In this document: positions 1 to 5,180 of the stretch, piece by piece
Layout of the letters: the number at the start of each line of letters is the position of its first letter
How positions within the stretch are numbered: position 1 is the stretch's first letter
The notes under the pieces: model-generated
Database searches by the model: none
Told to the model about the DNA's origin: nothing
Seen by the model: only the letters and a program-made list of their open reading frames with translations
Assembly (NCBI GenBank): GCA_021791455.1
Contig: JAJYWM010000362.1
Span: forward strand, 1-5,999
Length of the DNA: 5,999 nt
DNA from: a bacterium
Lineage (GTDB): Bacteria > Chloroflexota > Dormibacteria > UBA8260 > Bog-877
Direction of reading: 5' to 3'
Made by a program: the position numbers and the translations under genes

Positions 1-204
1 GTGAGCCCGCACGCTACCTGAAGGCGGTTGGACGGAGTGGGCTCGACACGATGCACAACCGCTGGGCGTCGGTCGGATCGGTGGTGAACGGGCAGATGGT
101 CACCGAGTCGGTGTCGAAGCGATAGTCCTGGACGTTCACCGCCGGCCGAGGCTTGGCTGCATAACCTGCCCCCCGTCGACAGTCCAGATCTCAGCCCGTC
201 TCAC
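1..204 (-). pseudogene. mazF: MazF-type toxin, double frameshift, cut by window edge
   Basis: This is the remains of a MazF/PemK-type mRNA endoribonuclease that would be neutralised by the MazE-like protein encoded just upstream. The start is a GTG at 204-202 whose GTGA overlaps the antitoxin stop, the usual arrangement for a coupled pair. Frame 0 reads MRRAEIWTVDGG and then leaves frame at a run of six G (169-174 on the plus strand, as C). The next frame gives AGYAAKPRPAV, then VQDYRFDTDSV and TICPFTTDPTDA. A second slip at about 64-66 leads into RVEPTPSNRLQVACGL, which runs off the window. Each join is repaired by adding one base (G6 to G7, C3 to C4), and the repaired product reads as a normal MazF N-terminal half. 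As written, translation stops after about 22 residues, so no active toxin is expected. Both slips lie in homopolymers, so sequencing error is the main alternative. Confidence 0.85.
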
Positions 205-413
205 TCATCGGGCCAAGTGGAGACAGCATCGACAAACACTTGATCCTCGACCGCAGACATGCTCTCGGCGACCGCTCGCGACTGGCGGTGGGCCTCCTCG
301 GCGAATCCGGGCGCGCGGACATCTGGTACCCAGATCTGGACTGGGCGGAGGCCCTGGTGCGCCAGTCGTGATCGATGCTCGCGCACCCTCTTAGCGGACC
401 CTGCACTCGTCAT
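201..413 (-). CDS. mazE: MazE-like antitoxin (DUF3018 type)
   Basis: This 70-residue antitoxin is expected to bind and neutralise the MazF encoded immediately downstream and to repress its own promoter. It carries the hallmark of the MazE-like/DUF3018 family, GLRPVQIWVPD at residues 21-31. A basic N-terminal stretch (RVREHRSRL) precedes it and a FAEEAHRQSRAVAE helix follows. The C-terminus is acidic and hydrophobic, as expected for a toxin-wrapping tail. The ATG at 413 is chosen because a near-perfect Shine-Dalgarno AAGGAGG (426-420) sits 6 nt upstream; a TTG two codons earlier is possible but too close to that site. The stop overlaps the toxin's GTG by 4 nt. The antitoxin frame is intact although the toxin is broken, so it may be drifting or may still act on related toxins. 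The family call rests on motif recognition without a database search. Confidence 0.85.
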   Translation of the reverse strand: MTSAGSAKRVREHRSRLAHQGLRPVQIWVPDVRAPGFAEEAHRQSRAVAESMSAVEDQVFVDAVSTWPDE

Positions 414-419
414 CGCCAA

Positions 420-472
420 CCTCCTTGATCACATGCAACTATTACAGAGCGCGCGTGTGTCGGCCTTGTCCA
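420..472 (-). promoter_or_regulatory. mazE Shine-Dalgarno and possible promoter
   Basis: The Shine-Dalgarno AAGGAGG at 426-420 is strong and fixes the mazE start at 413. Upstream, TGTAAT (446-441) matches the -10 consensus at five of six bases. TGGACA (472-467) matches the -35 consensus at five of six, but the spacer is 20 nt, longer than ideal. Unlike the other two TA loci in this window, mazE appears to be translated from a normal leader. The Shine-Dalgarno is convincing; the promoter is tentative. Confidence 0.5.
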
Positions 473-638
473 CCTCAAGTACTCCGTGCCGGGCGTTGCT
501 TCGGGACGCCTCCCAGCTCCAGCTCAGAGTTCCTCAGCCGATCGTGTTCTCCATGGAGGGCAGGGAGCAGCCGGCCAGGTCACGGGAGGCTGATGCGTCC
601 TCAACCCATGCGCGCCCAGCCGCGACCACTGCGTGGCA

Positions 639-661
639 ATACCGGGTATACTGGGGTCGTG
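639..661 (+). promoter_or_regulatory. vapB -10 box with overlapping palindrome, leaderless start
   Basis: TATACT (647-652) is a near-consensus -10 box. It ends 6 nt before the GTG at 659, so transcription should begin at or next to the start codon and the mRNA would be leaderless. No Shine-Dalgarno is present. A perfect palindrome, ATACC-G-GGTAT (639-649), overlaps the -10 box and is a plausible autoregulatory operator for the ribbon-helix-helix antitoxin. No good -35 hexamer is visible at 16-18 nt. The operator role is inferred. Confidence 0.55.
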
Positions 662-895
662 GCCAAGGTCATGGTGTCACTCCCCAACGATGTGCTGAGA
701 GCCGTCGACATGGAGGCAAGCCGCCGAGGAACCACCCGCAGCGGGCTCCTGCGGGAACTGGCTGAGAGCGCCATGCGAAGCCGCAGCCTCAAGAGGGCGG
801 AACGCATGGCCGAGATCGACAGTCTCGGTAGCCATCCTAAGGGTCACGGAGGTCATGTGGCGGAACTGGTCAAGACGACCAGGCCGGAAGCTTGA
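659..895 (+). CDS. vapB: Ribbon-helix-helix antitoxin (VapB/CopG type)
   Basis: This 78-residue antitoxin pairs with the PIN toxin that follows. The N-terminal 40 residues have the ribbon-helix-helix pattern: a short strand KVMVSLP, then helix DVLRAVDMEASRRG, then a turn with TTRSGLLRELAESAM. The family dimerises through the strand and uses it to bind operator DNA. The C-terminal part is polar and charged (RAERMAEIDSLG), as expected for the segment that occludes the toxin active site. The GTG at 659 is chosen because it sits where a leaderless transcript from the -10 box at 647-652 would start. An ATG four codons later would remove part of the DNA-binding strand. The reading frame stays open upstream to 425, but that extension is Pro/Arg/Ser-rich and looks non-coding. 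The TGA overlaps the toxin's TTG by 4 nt, giving translational coupling. Confidence 0.82.
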   Translation: MAKVMVSLPNDVLRAVDMEASRRGTTRSGLLRELAESAMRSRSLKRAERMAEIDSLGSHPKGHGGHVAELVKTTRPEA

Positions 896-1317
896 CCCTC
901 TGGCTGGTCGATGCGAGCGTCCTTCTCGCTCGAGAGGATTTGGATGACGCCAACCACAACCCGGCCGTCCAGCTGCTTGCCGGTCCTGACCCCCTTGTCA
1001 CCCTGGATCTGGCGTTCTACGAGGTGACCAACGTGGCGGTGCGTTCCTGGCATGACGAATCGGCAGCGCGCCGGTTGTGTGAGCGAATTAATGCGGTAGC
1101 GGACGATGGCGGCCTGATCCGAGCCGCCTCGCAGCTCCTCGCGAATGCCACGCTGATTGCTGCAGAGCACGGGATCTCGGCCTACGACGCCGCCTATGTA
1201 GCGGCCGCTCGGAGCGCGAGGGCCCGACTAGTGAGCTGTGACGTACGCGACCTCGTGTCACGGGGCTTGGCTTGCCTCCCGAGTGCCGCACTCTCCGGAC
1301 CGGCGAGCGCCCGATAG
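892..1317 (+). CDS. vapC: PIN-domain toxin (VapC-type ribonuclease)
   Basis: This is a 141-residue PIN-domain ribonuclease, a normal length for a complete VapC. VapC toxins are Mg2+-dependent and cleave tRNA or rRNA when freed from antitoxin. The acidic cluster is present in order: Asp7 in LVDASVLL, Glu44 in FYEVTN, Asp99 in ISAYDAAYVAAA, and Asp117 in LVSCDVRDL. The pattern near Asp99 is a strong family marker. The TTG at 892 overlaps the antitoxin stop as TTGA, and the residues after it begin the first PIN strand directly (TLWLVD). No separate Shine-Dalgarno is needed if translation is coupled. The frame has no damage, and together with the intact antitoxin this module looks functional. The RNA target cannot be read from sequence. 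Confidence 0.9.
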   Translation: MTLWLVDASVLLAREDLDDANHNPAVQLLAGPDPLVTLDLAFYEVTNVAVRSWHDESAARRLCERINAVADDGGLIRAASQLLANATLIAAEHGISAYDAAYVAAARSARARLVSCDVRDLVSRGLACLPSAALSGPASAR

Positions 1318-1447
1318 GCCGGCCCCACGCCCCCACCTGCACTGCCTCCCTGGTGACCCCCGTCTCGACTCTTAGGCGGTGCTCAATGGTCGCCCCCCGA
1401 AGCTCAAACGAACATGATCCGAAAGGGACGGTGACAAAAGCTACTGT

Positions 1448-1457
1448 GTAGCGCTAC
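1448..1457. repeat. Perfect 10-bp palindrome, orphan operator candidate
   Basis: GTAGCGCTAC is a perfect inverted repeat. A -35-like GTGACA (1431-1436) lies upstream of it, and further GCTAC words occur at 1440-1444 and 1474-1478. From memory, palindromes of this form occur in TA-type promoters. No antitoxin-like frame follows here, so it may be a remnant left when a TA locus was lost. That reading is inference; chance is possible for a 10-mer in GC-rich DNA. Confidence 0.35.
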
Positions 1458-1508
1458 CTCAAGGTCAGGTGCTGCTACGAACTCGGCCACCGGCACTTTC
1501 ATAAGCTG

Positions 1509-1555
1509 CCTGACTCTGGATCAGGAGATCGGAGGTTCGACCCCTTCCGCCCCAG
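1509..1555 (+). tRNA. 3' fragment of tRNA-Gln(CUG), candidate attachment site
   Basis: The 3' part of a tRNA folds cleanly. The anticodon stem is CCTGA (1509-1513) pairing TCAGG (1521-1525) around loop CTCTGGA, with anticodon CTG at 1516-1518. The variable loop is AGATC, and the T stem GGAGG/CCTTC encloses TTCGACC. The 3' acceptor strand CGCCCCA (1548-1554) is followed by discriminator G (1555). The A72 and G73 positions are typical of tRNA-Gln. The matching 5' acceptor TGGGGCG and a D arm should lie within about 27 nt upstream but are absent; that sequence is unrelated. So this is a fragment, not a working gene. Fragments running from the anticodon arm to the 3' end are what site-specific integrases leave at the distal end of an integrated element. 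Given the orientation, the element would lie to the left and old chromosome to the right. Confidence 0.75.
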
Positions 1556-1825
1556 CGCCTCACTTCGACAGGAGCCCTTGACTCCCTGGAGAGAACCAGC
1601 AAATGGGCCCGTTAGAAAGATGCGATTTGCCTGTGTCAGTCGCTGCTACCGCTCACTCGGGCCGAAACGGTGCCTAAAGAGGTACGACTCATGCCGGAGA
1701 TGAGCACGGCCGGTTTGACGGCCACCGAACTCTGGGGAGCAAACTATCCGGTCCTCGCTGCTGCCTGTGGTCATTCGACTTCACCTCGGACATCACCTCA
1801 TCCACGCGCAGCGGGGTGGCCGGGC

Positions 1826-2206
1826 TCAGGACTCGGCGGGGGCGGGGACCAGGCAGAACGGACGGCCCTCAGGATCCAGTAGCACACGCCAACGGTCACC
1901 GCCGGGCTGAAATTCGGGGACCGTTGCCCCCAGCTCCTGAGACCGCGCTTCGGCTTGGGCGAGATTCTCGACGCGCAGATCGAGGTGGTACTGCTTGGCA
2001 TGCTGGTCATCCGGCCAGGGAGCGGCGGCGTAGCCGTCGATTCGACCGAACCCGATGGAGGTCGATCCGTTCGAAACCATCGAGTAGTCGTCTTCGCAGT
2101 ACGGCGTCTCCCAGCCCAGGAGAGCCGAGTAGAAACCGGCCATGCCACGCGGATCAGCGCAGTCCAGGTTGACCATGTAGAGGCTCGCTACCGCACCGGC
2201 GCCCAT
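1826..2206 (-). CDS. VOC superfamily (glyoxalase/bleomycin-resistance-like) protein
   Basis: This is a complete 126-residue single-domain member of the vicinal oxygen chelate fold, close to the Glyoxalase_6 type. The first half has the typical strand then helix (SLYMVNLDCADPRGMAGFYS, residues 8-27) followed by LLGW. The second half starts with the strand YHLDLRVENL (73-82), where His74 is a usual metal-ligand position, and continues with the helix AQAEARSQELGA. It ends in the family signature DPEGRPFCLV (111-120). VOC proteins of this size dimerise and act as metal-dependent enzymes or bind small molecules; the substrate cannot be told. The ATG at 2206 is supported by GGGAGG (2218-2213) 6 nt upstream. 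The gene is divergent from the MarR gene with an 85-nt gap, so co-regulation by that repressor is plausible. Family assignment is firm, function open. Confidence 0.9.
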   Translation of the reverse strand: MGAGAVASLYMVNLDCADPRGMAGFYSALLGWETPYCEDDYSMVSNGSTSIGFGRIDGYAAAPWPDDQHAKQYHLDLRVENLAQAEARSQELGATVPEFQPGGDRWRVLLDPEGRPFCLVPAPAES

Positions 2207-2211
2207 TACCT

Positions 2212-2219
2212 ACCTCCCC
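2212..2219 (-). promoter_or_regulatory. VOC gene Shine-Dalgarno
   Basis: GGGGAGGT, read on the minus strand at 2219-2212, places its GGAGG core 6 nt before the ATG at 2206-2204. This fixes the start, and this gene therefore uses a leader, unlike the divergent marR. Confidence 0.7.
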
Positions 2220-2252
2220 AGCGGTTTCGCACCCCAGGCGCACGAAGATGAG

Positions 2253-2294
2253 TTGAGTGACTCACACATTTAAAACTGTACACTGCCCGGTGTG
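2253..2294 (+). promoter_or_regulatory. marR promoter with overlapping palindromic operator candidate
   Basis: TACACT (2279-2284) is a good -10 box ending 7 nt before the GTG start at 2292, and no Shine-Dalgarno is present, so the mRNA is probably leaderless. GTGACT (2257-2262) can serve as the -35 with a 16-nt spacer. Covering it is a perfect palindrome, TGAGT-G-ACTCA (2254-2264). A MarR dimer bound there would block the -35 and could also affect the divergent VOC promoter. The pattern is seen; the operator role is inferred from the habit of MarR proteins to repress divergent promoters at short palindromes. Confidence 0.5.
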
Positions 2295-2873
2295 GACTCG
2301 TCAAACGAGCGGCGCCGGGCCAACCTCCTGTCCGTCCTGGCCTTGGGGATCAATGACCGCGTTCGTCGTGTCGAAGAGGCGGCGGCCGGCCATGGGTCGG
2401 CGGCCCCGGCGGCGCTGGTGGCCCTGCGTGAATTCCTTGACGGAGGGTCTATCGACCAGCTCCGACAGGTCGTGGGGCTCACCCCCTCGGGGGCGGTGCG
2501 CCTGATCGACACGCTCAGCCATGCGGGCCTCGTCCGGCGTGGCCCGGGAAGGGACGGCAGGTCGGTGGCCTTGACCCTGACGCGGCGCGGCAACCAGACC
2601 GCAGGGCGCATCTTGGCCGCCCGCGAACGAGCGAGCGCAGCCCTCTTGACCGGCCTGAGCTCGGACGAGCAGGAGAGCCTCACCCCTCTGCTCGAACGCC
2701 TCCTCCAGCAGTTGGTGGCGGCGCGCCTGGCCGAGCGGGCGGGGGCCAACACCCCAGCCGGCGGCTGGCTGTGCCGGCTATGTGACTTCTCGGCCTGTCG
2801 CCGGGACGCGGGTGACTGTCCGGTGGCCAACGCCGCCCAGCCAACACCCGCGGCGCCGGGGCGGAGCGAGTGA
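2292..2873 (+). CDS. MarR-family regulator with C-terminal four-cysteine cluster
   Basis: This is a 193-residue winged helix-turn-helix regulator. An N-terminal helix (about 10-31) would form part of the dimer interface. SIDQLRQVVGLTPSGAVRLI (53-72) is the helix-turn-helix, with LSHAGLVRRG after it. GPGRDGRSVALTLTRRG (84-100) is the beta wing with the conserved DGR, and long dimer helices run from about 103 to 148. The unusual part is the tail WLCRLCDFSACRRDAGDCPV (159-178), with cysteines at 161, 164, 169 and 176 (C-x2-C-x4-C-x6-C). This spacing could bind a metal or form redox-active disulfides, making the protein a metal or oxidative-stress sensor; that is inference. I recall this tail in other actinobacterial MarR-like proteins, so it is probably a subfamily trait. 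The GTG at 2292 fits leaderless transcription. The gene overlaps the YdeI-family gene by one base (TGATG). Confidence 0.88.
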   Translation: MDSSNERRRANLLSVLALGINDRVRRVEEAAAGHGSAAPAALVALREFLDGGSIDQLRQVVGLTPSGAVRLIDTLSHAGLVRRGPGRDGRSVALTLTRRGNQTAGRILAARERASAALLTGLSSDEQESLTPLLERLLQQLVAARLAERAGANTPAGGWLCRLCDFSACRRDAGDCPVANAAQPTPAAPGRSE

Positions 2874-3478
2874 TGACCGTCAGCAACGGCGACGCTACCG
2901 CCGACCTGATCGTCGCCGACCTGGCCGCCTGGCGGCGCTGGCTGGCGGCCCACGCCACGGCATCGGATGGTGTATGGCTGGTCCTGGCCAAGAAGGGCAC
3001 CACGCACCCGACCTCCCTCACCTACCAGGAGGCGCTGGAAGAGGCCCTCTGCCACGGCTGGGTCGACGGCCAGCTTGCCGCGGGCCCTGGGGGCACCTTT
3101 CGGCGACGATTCACCCCGCGCCGCACCCGCAGCACCTGGTCCAAGCGCAACGTCGGGATCGTCGAACGGCTGGTCGTCGAGGGCCGGATGCGCCCGGGCG
3201 GTCTGGCAGCCATGGAGCGAGCGCGGGCCGACGGAGCCTGGGGCGCCGCCTACGCCGGGGCGGCAACCATGGAGATGCCCAGCGACTTCCAGGCGGCGCT
3301 CGTGGCCAACCGTGCCGCGTCGGAGATGTTCGCGCAGCTCGACCGCGCCAATCGCTACGCAGTGCTCTACCGTGTCACCACCGCTCGGCGGCTTGACGCC
3401 CGCGCCCGGAGGATCGAACAACTGGTGGACATGCTCGCTCAGGGCAAGACAATCCACCAAAGGCGGATGCCAAAATGA
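2873..3478 (+). CDS. YdeI/OmpD-associated family protein
   Basis: This 201-residue protein belongs to the YdeI/OmpD-associated family, often annotated as bacteriocin-protection proteins on the strength of the enterobacterial YdeI. The biochemical activity is unknown. The features expected in order are all present: a GVWLVLAKKG strand, the segment TYQEALEEALCHGWVDGQ, the RRRFTPRRTRSTWSKRN basic motif, an EGRMRPGGLAAMERARADG helix, and near the C-terminus ANRYAVLYRV then ARRIEQLVDMLAQGKTI. Length is normal and the frame is undamaged. The ATG at 2873 overlaps the MarR stop codon as TGATG, implying coupled translation. A GTG one codon earlier (2870) is possible. Being co-transcribed with a cysteine-cluster MarR suggests induction by the same signal, perhaps as part of a stress response. 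I see no transmembrane segment or signal peptide, so it is presumably cytoplasmic. Confidence 0.88.
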   Translation: MTVSNGDATADLIVADLAAWRRWLAAHATASDGVWLVLAKKGTTHPTSLTYQEALEEALCHGWVDGQLAAGPGGTFRRRFTPRRTRSTWSKRNVGIVERLVVEGRMRPGGLAAMERARADGAWGAAYAGAATMEMPSDFQAALVANRAASEMFAQLDRANRYAVLYRVTTARRLDARARRIEQLVDMLAQGKTIHQRRMPK

Positions 3479-3978
3479 GTGTCAGACGCAGGCGGCGGAC
3501 GGCAGCTGCAGGCGCTCTGCGCTGGCGCTCCTCTTCGGAGCCGCGGATGGAATTGGGCCGGAGCGGCTGGCCGTCTTCAGCGACACGCGCTACGAGGGTC
3601 CGGCCGGCGCAGCGCTTCACCAGGGGGACGACCGCCTCGTAGAAGAGTGCGTCGGGAGCGACGGCGAGGCCGCCTGGTCGGCCTGGCGCGGCGCGCTGGT
3701 CCATGCCGGACGTGACCGAGGCACTTCGGGTCCTTGAGCGGTGTGAAACTCCGCCCGGTCCAAGGAGTAGTGGGCCTTCGTGCCGGGGACGGATGCGCCA
3801 CCAGTTGAACGCGTCGATTCGGACTCCCATTCCCTGCGGGCGAAGAGCCCCCAATCGCAGAAAGTCGGTGCCGATTGTGGCAGAAACCACAGCCACGGGT
3901 AGGGCGGGCGGTTAGACAGGGTTGGACCTGGGTGCGGGGTTCCAGACGGCTACCAACAACGAGGGCGGCCCCTGGACT
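3479..3978. other. Gap without a supported gene
   Basis: These 500 bases follow the YdeI-family gene. A minus-strand frame is open from 3896 to 3375. Its middle part (APDALFYEAVVPLVKRC, then LVARVAEDGQPLRPN, about 3560-3670) has a protein-like composition and GC-rich third positions. However, it has no Shine-Dalgarno, runs about 100 nt antisense into the YdeI-family gene, and matches no family I know. A plus-strand frame over 3477-3737 looks equally plausible, which argues that neither is real. A decayed gene is possible. The last 57 bases (3922-3978) could extend the phosphotransferase upstream if a TTG is used. Confidence 0.55.
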
Positions 3979-4770
3979 ATGGTGGCGCAGTTGAAAGACA
4001 AAGAGCGGTTGCCTGAGCTTTCGGCCTGGCCTGGGCTGGAGCTCCAGGGGCTGCTGTCCGAGGGGCCCAGGCAGCGGCTCTGGCGGGCTCGGCAAAGTGG
4101 CAGGCCCCTCGTGATCCACCAGAGCCAAAGGGATGGCGCTGCCTTGGATTGGGAGCTGCATCTGCGCGTCCGAATCGGCACCGAAGGGGTCCTCAGCCCA
4201 ACCATCCAGCCAACCGCCCGGCGGCACCTGCGAGAGGGGCGGGTCTACGTGGAGGAGTTCGTGGAAGGGGCTGCGCCGCGCACAAGAAGGGACGCAACGG
4301 AGGCCCTTTCCACGGTCGACCGCCTCCACCAACTCACTGTCGGCCATCACCAGCGCCCCGGCTTCCTATCTACCCGCGCCCTCCTTGAGGCAGATTGCGG
4401 TGGCGACGTGGATCTCACCGACGTCCCTCAGGAGATCCGCTCGGTCCTGCGCCGAGGCTGGAGCCTGCTGCCGGCGAGGCCCCAGTGCGTCATCCACGGG
4501 GACCTGCGCCGGGAGAACATCCTAATCCGGGATGGCCGCTGCGTCCTTCTGGACTGGGATGAGTCCCGAGTCGACTCCCCATTCCTGGACCTGGTGGACC
4601 TGCGGGGCTGGGACCCCCCGGCCGGGCGTGCTGTTCTGCGCGCCGAGCTGGAACTGGCGGCGTTGGCGTGGGAGACCGCGTCGTCTTGGCGGCTCGAGCC
4701 ACCGTATGCCCGCAGGTGCCTGCGCCGGTTACGCGCTCGGTTCGCAGCGGTCGCGGACTCACGGATGTGA
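3979..4770 (+). CDS. APH-family phosphotransferase
   Basis: This is a 263-residue member of the aminoglycoside-phosphotransferase/choline-kinase fold, which moves phosphate from ATP or GTP to a small molecule; the substrate is unknown. The catalytic loop VIHGDLRRENILI holds His173, Asp175 and Asn180. The metal-binding VLLDWDESRVDSPFLDLVDL follows, with Asp192 in the DFG-equivalent position. Upstream, DWELHLRVRI supplies the N-lobe glutamate (Glu59), and QRPGFLSTRALLEADCGGDVDL is typical of an actinobacterial subgroup I recognise by pattern. The usual ATP-anchoring lysine of the N-lobe (expected in RPLVIHQSQR, 42-51) appears to be replaced by His. The start is uncertain: ATG 3979 places the family's first conserved segment near the N-terminus and has GAGGG upstream, while TTG 3922 would add 19 unremarkable residues. 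The gene ends 17 nt from the convergent PIN toxin gene with no clear terminator between. Confidence 0.85.
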   Translation: MVAQLKDKERLPELSAWPGLELQGLLSEGPRQRLWRARQSGRPLVIHQSQRDGAALDWELHLRVRIGTEGVLSPTIQPTARRHLREGRVYVEEFVEGAAPRTRRDATEALSTVDRLHQLTVGHHQRPGFLSTRALLEADCGGDVDLTDVPQEIRSVLRRGWSLLPARPQCVIHGDLRRENILIRDGRCVLLDWDESRVDSPFLDLVDLRGWDPPAGRAVLRAELELAALAWETASSWRLEPPYARRCLRRLRARFAAVADSRM

Positions 4771-4787
4771 GCGAAACGACTACGAAC

Positions 4788-5180
4788 TCACCACAGCGCT
4801 ACTGTCCGGGGGTGTCGGTGGGTGAGCAGTCGCCGGTCCTTGGTGACGAGTCGGCAGCCAGTTTCTATAGCCGTCGCGTAGATGAGCCGGTCCGCAGGAT
4901 CACCAGGGAAAGATGGGGGTAGAGTCACAGCGGTGGCGGCGATGGCCGGGGTGATGCCATAGGTCCTCACCAGCCCGGCAAGATCTTCGAGCCACGATCG
5001 GATGGGAACTGCCACCGAGATCCTCTGGTGCCTGGCGAGCCATGCCAGCTCGAACCACGAAATCGCCGAGACCGCGAGCTCCCCGGCCGCCAGCACCGCC
5101 TGTTCAGCCGCAGGACTCAGGCGCTCCGGCTCGGCTGACCACCATTGGAGGACGTGGGTGTCCAACAGGACCGTGGTCAC
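4788..5180 (-). CDS. vapC: PIN-domain toxin of a Phd-VapC pair
   Basis: This is a 130-residue PIN ribonuclease of the type usually paired with Phd-like antitoxins (Sll0205-like PIN). The acidic residues are in place: Asp7 in VLLDTHVLQWW, Glu44 in ISWFELAWLA, Asp97 in GDPADRLIYATA, and Asp115 in LVTKDRRLL. DTH followed by a tryptophan pair at the N-terminus and DPADR before the third acidic residue set it apart from the other VapC in this window, so the two toxins are not recent copies. The ATG at 5180 overlaps the antitoxin stop as ATGA, giving tight coupling. The frame is complete and shows no damage, so the module is probably active. It ends tail to tail with the phosphotransferase gene. 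The RNA target is not deducible. Confidence 0.92.
   Translation of the reverse strand: MTTVLLDTHVLQWWSAEPERLSPAAEQAVLAAGELAVSAISWFELAWLARHQRISVAVPIRSWLEDLAGLVRTYGITPAIAATAVTLPPSFPGDPADRLIYATAIETGCRLVTKDRRLLTHRHPRTVALW

Larger units (their letters stand above)
1318..1825. other. Gene-poor interval after vapC
   Basis: No convincing protein gene lies in these 508 bases. The interval holds the palindrome at 1448-1457 and the tRNA-Gln fragment at 1509-1555. An open frame from ATG 1691 to 1882 (63 codons, starting MPEMSTAGLTATELWG) has a weak AGAGG upstream. It runs antisense into the 3' end of the VOC gene, ends in low-complexity Gly/Pro/Arg sequence and resembles nothing I know, so it is not called. 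No hairpin-plus-T-run terminator is visible downstream of vapC. Confidence 0.6.

Noticed and set aside
425..658. Upstream extension of the vapB reading frame
   Set aside because: The frame is open, but the extension is Pro/Ser/Arg/Cys-rich with no fold or start signal, and the -10 box at 647-652 lies inside it.
259..765. 168-codon plus-strand frame
   Set aside because: It runs antisense to mazE and overlaps vapB out of frame, with Arg/Pro/Ala-rich composition and no motif; a shadow frame.
1440..1560. Complete functional tRNA-Gln gene
   Set aside because: The 5' acceptor strand TGGGGCG and a D arm are absent upstream of the anticodon arm, so only a 3' fragment is present.
1691..1882. 63-codon frame starting MPEMSTAGLTATELWG
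   Set aside because: Weak AGAGG upstream, runs antisense into the VOC gene and becomes low-complexity; no recognisable family.
2270..3460. 396-codon minus-strand frame
   Set aside because: It is antisense to the whole MarR and YdeI-family operon, whose products are clearly recognisable; typical long shadow in GC-rich DNA.
3577..4350. 257-codon minus-strand frame
   Set aside because: It mirrors the phosphotransferase gene and has no family features of its own.
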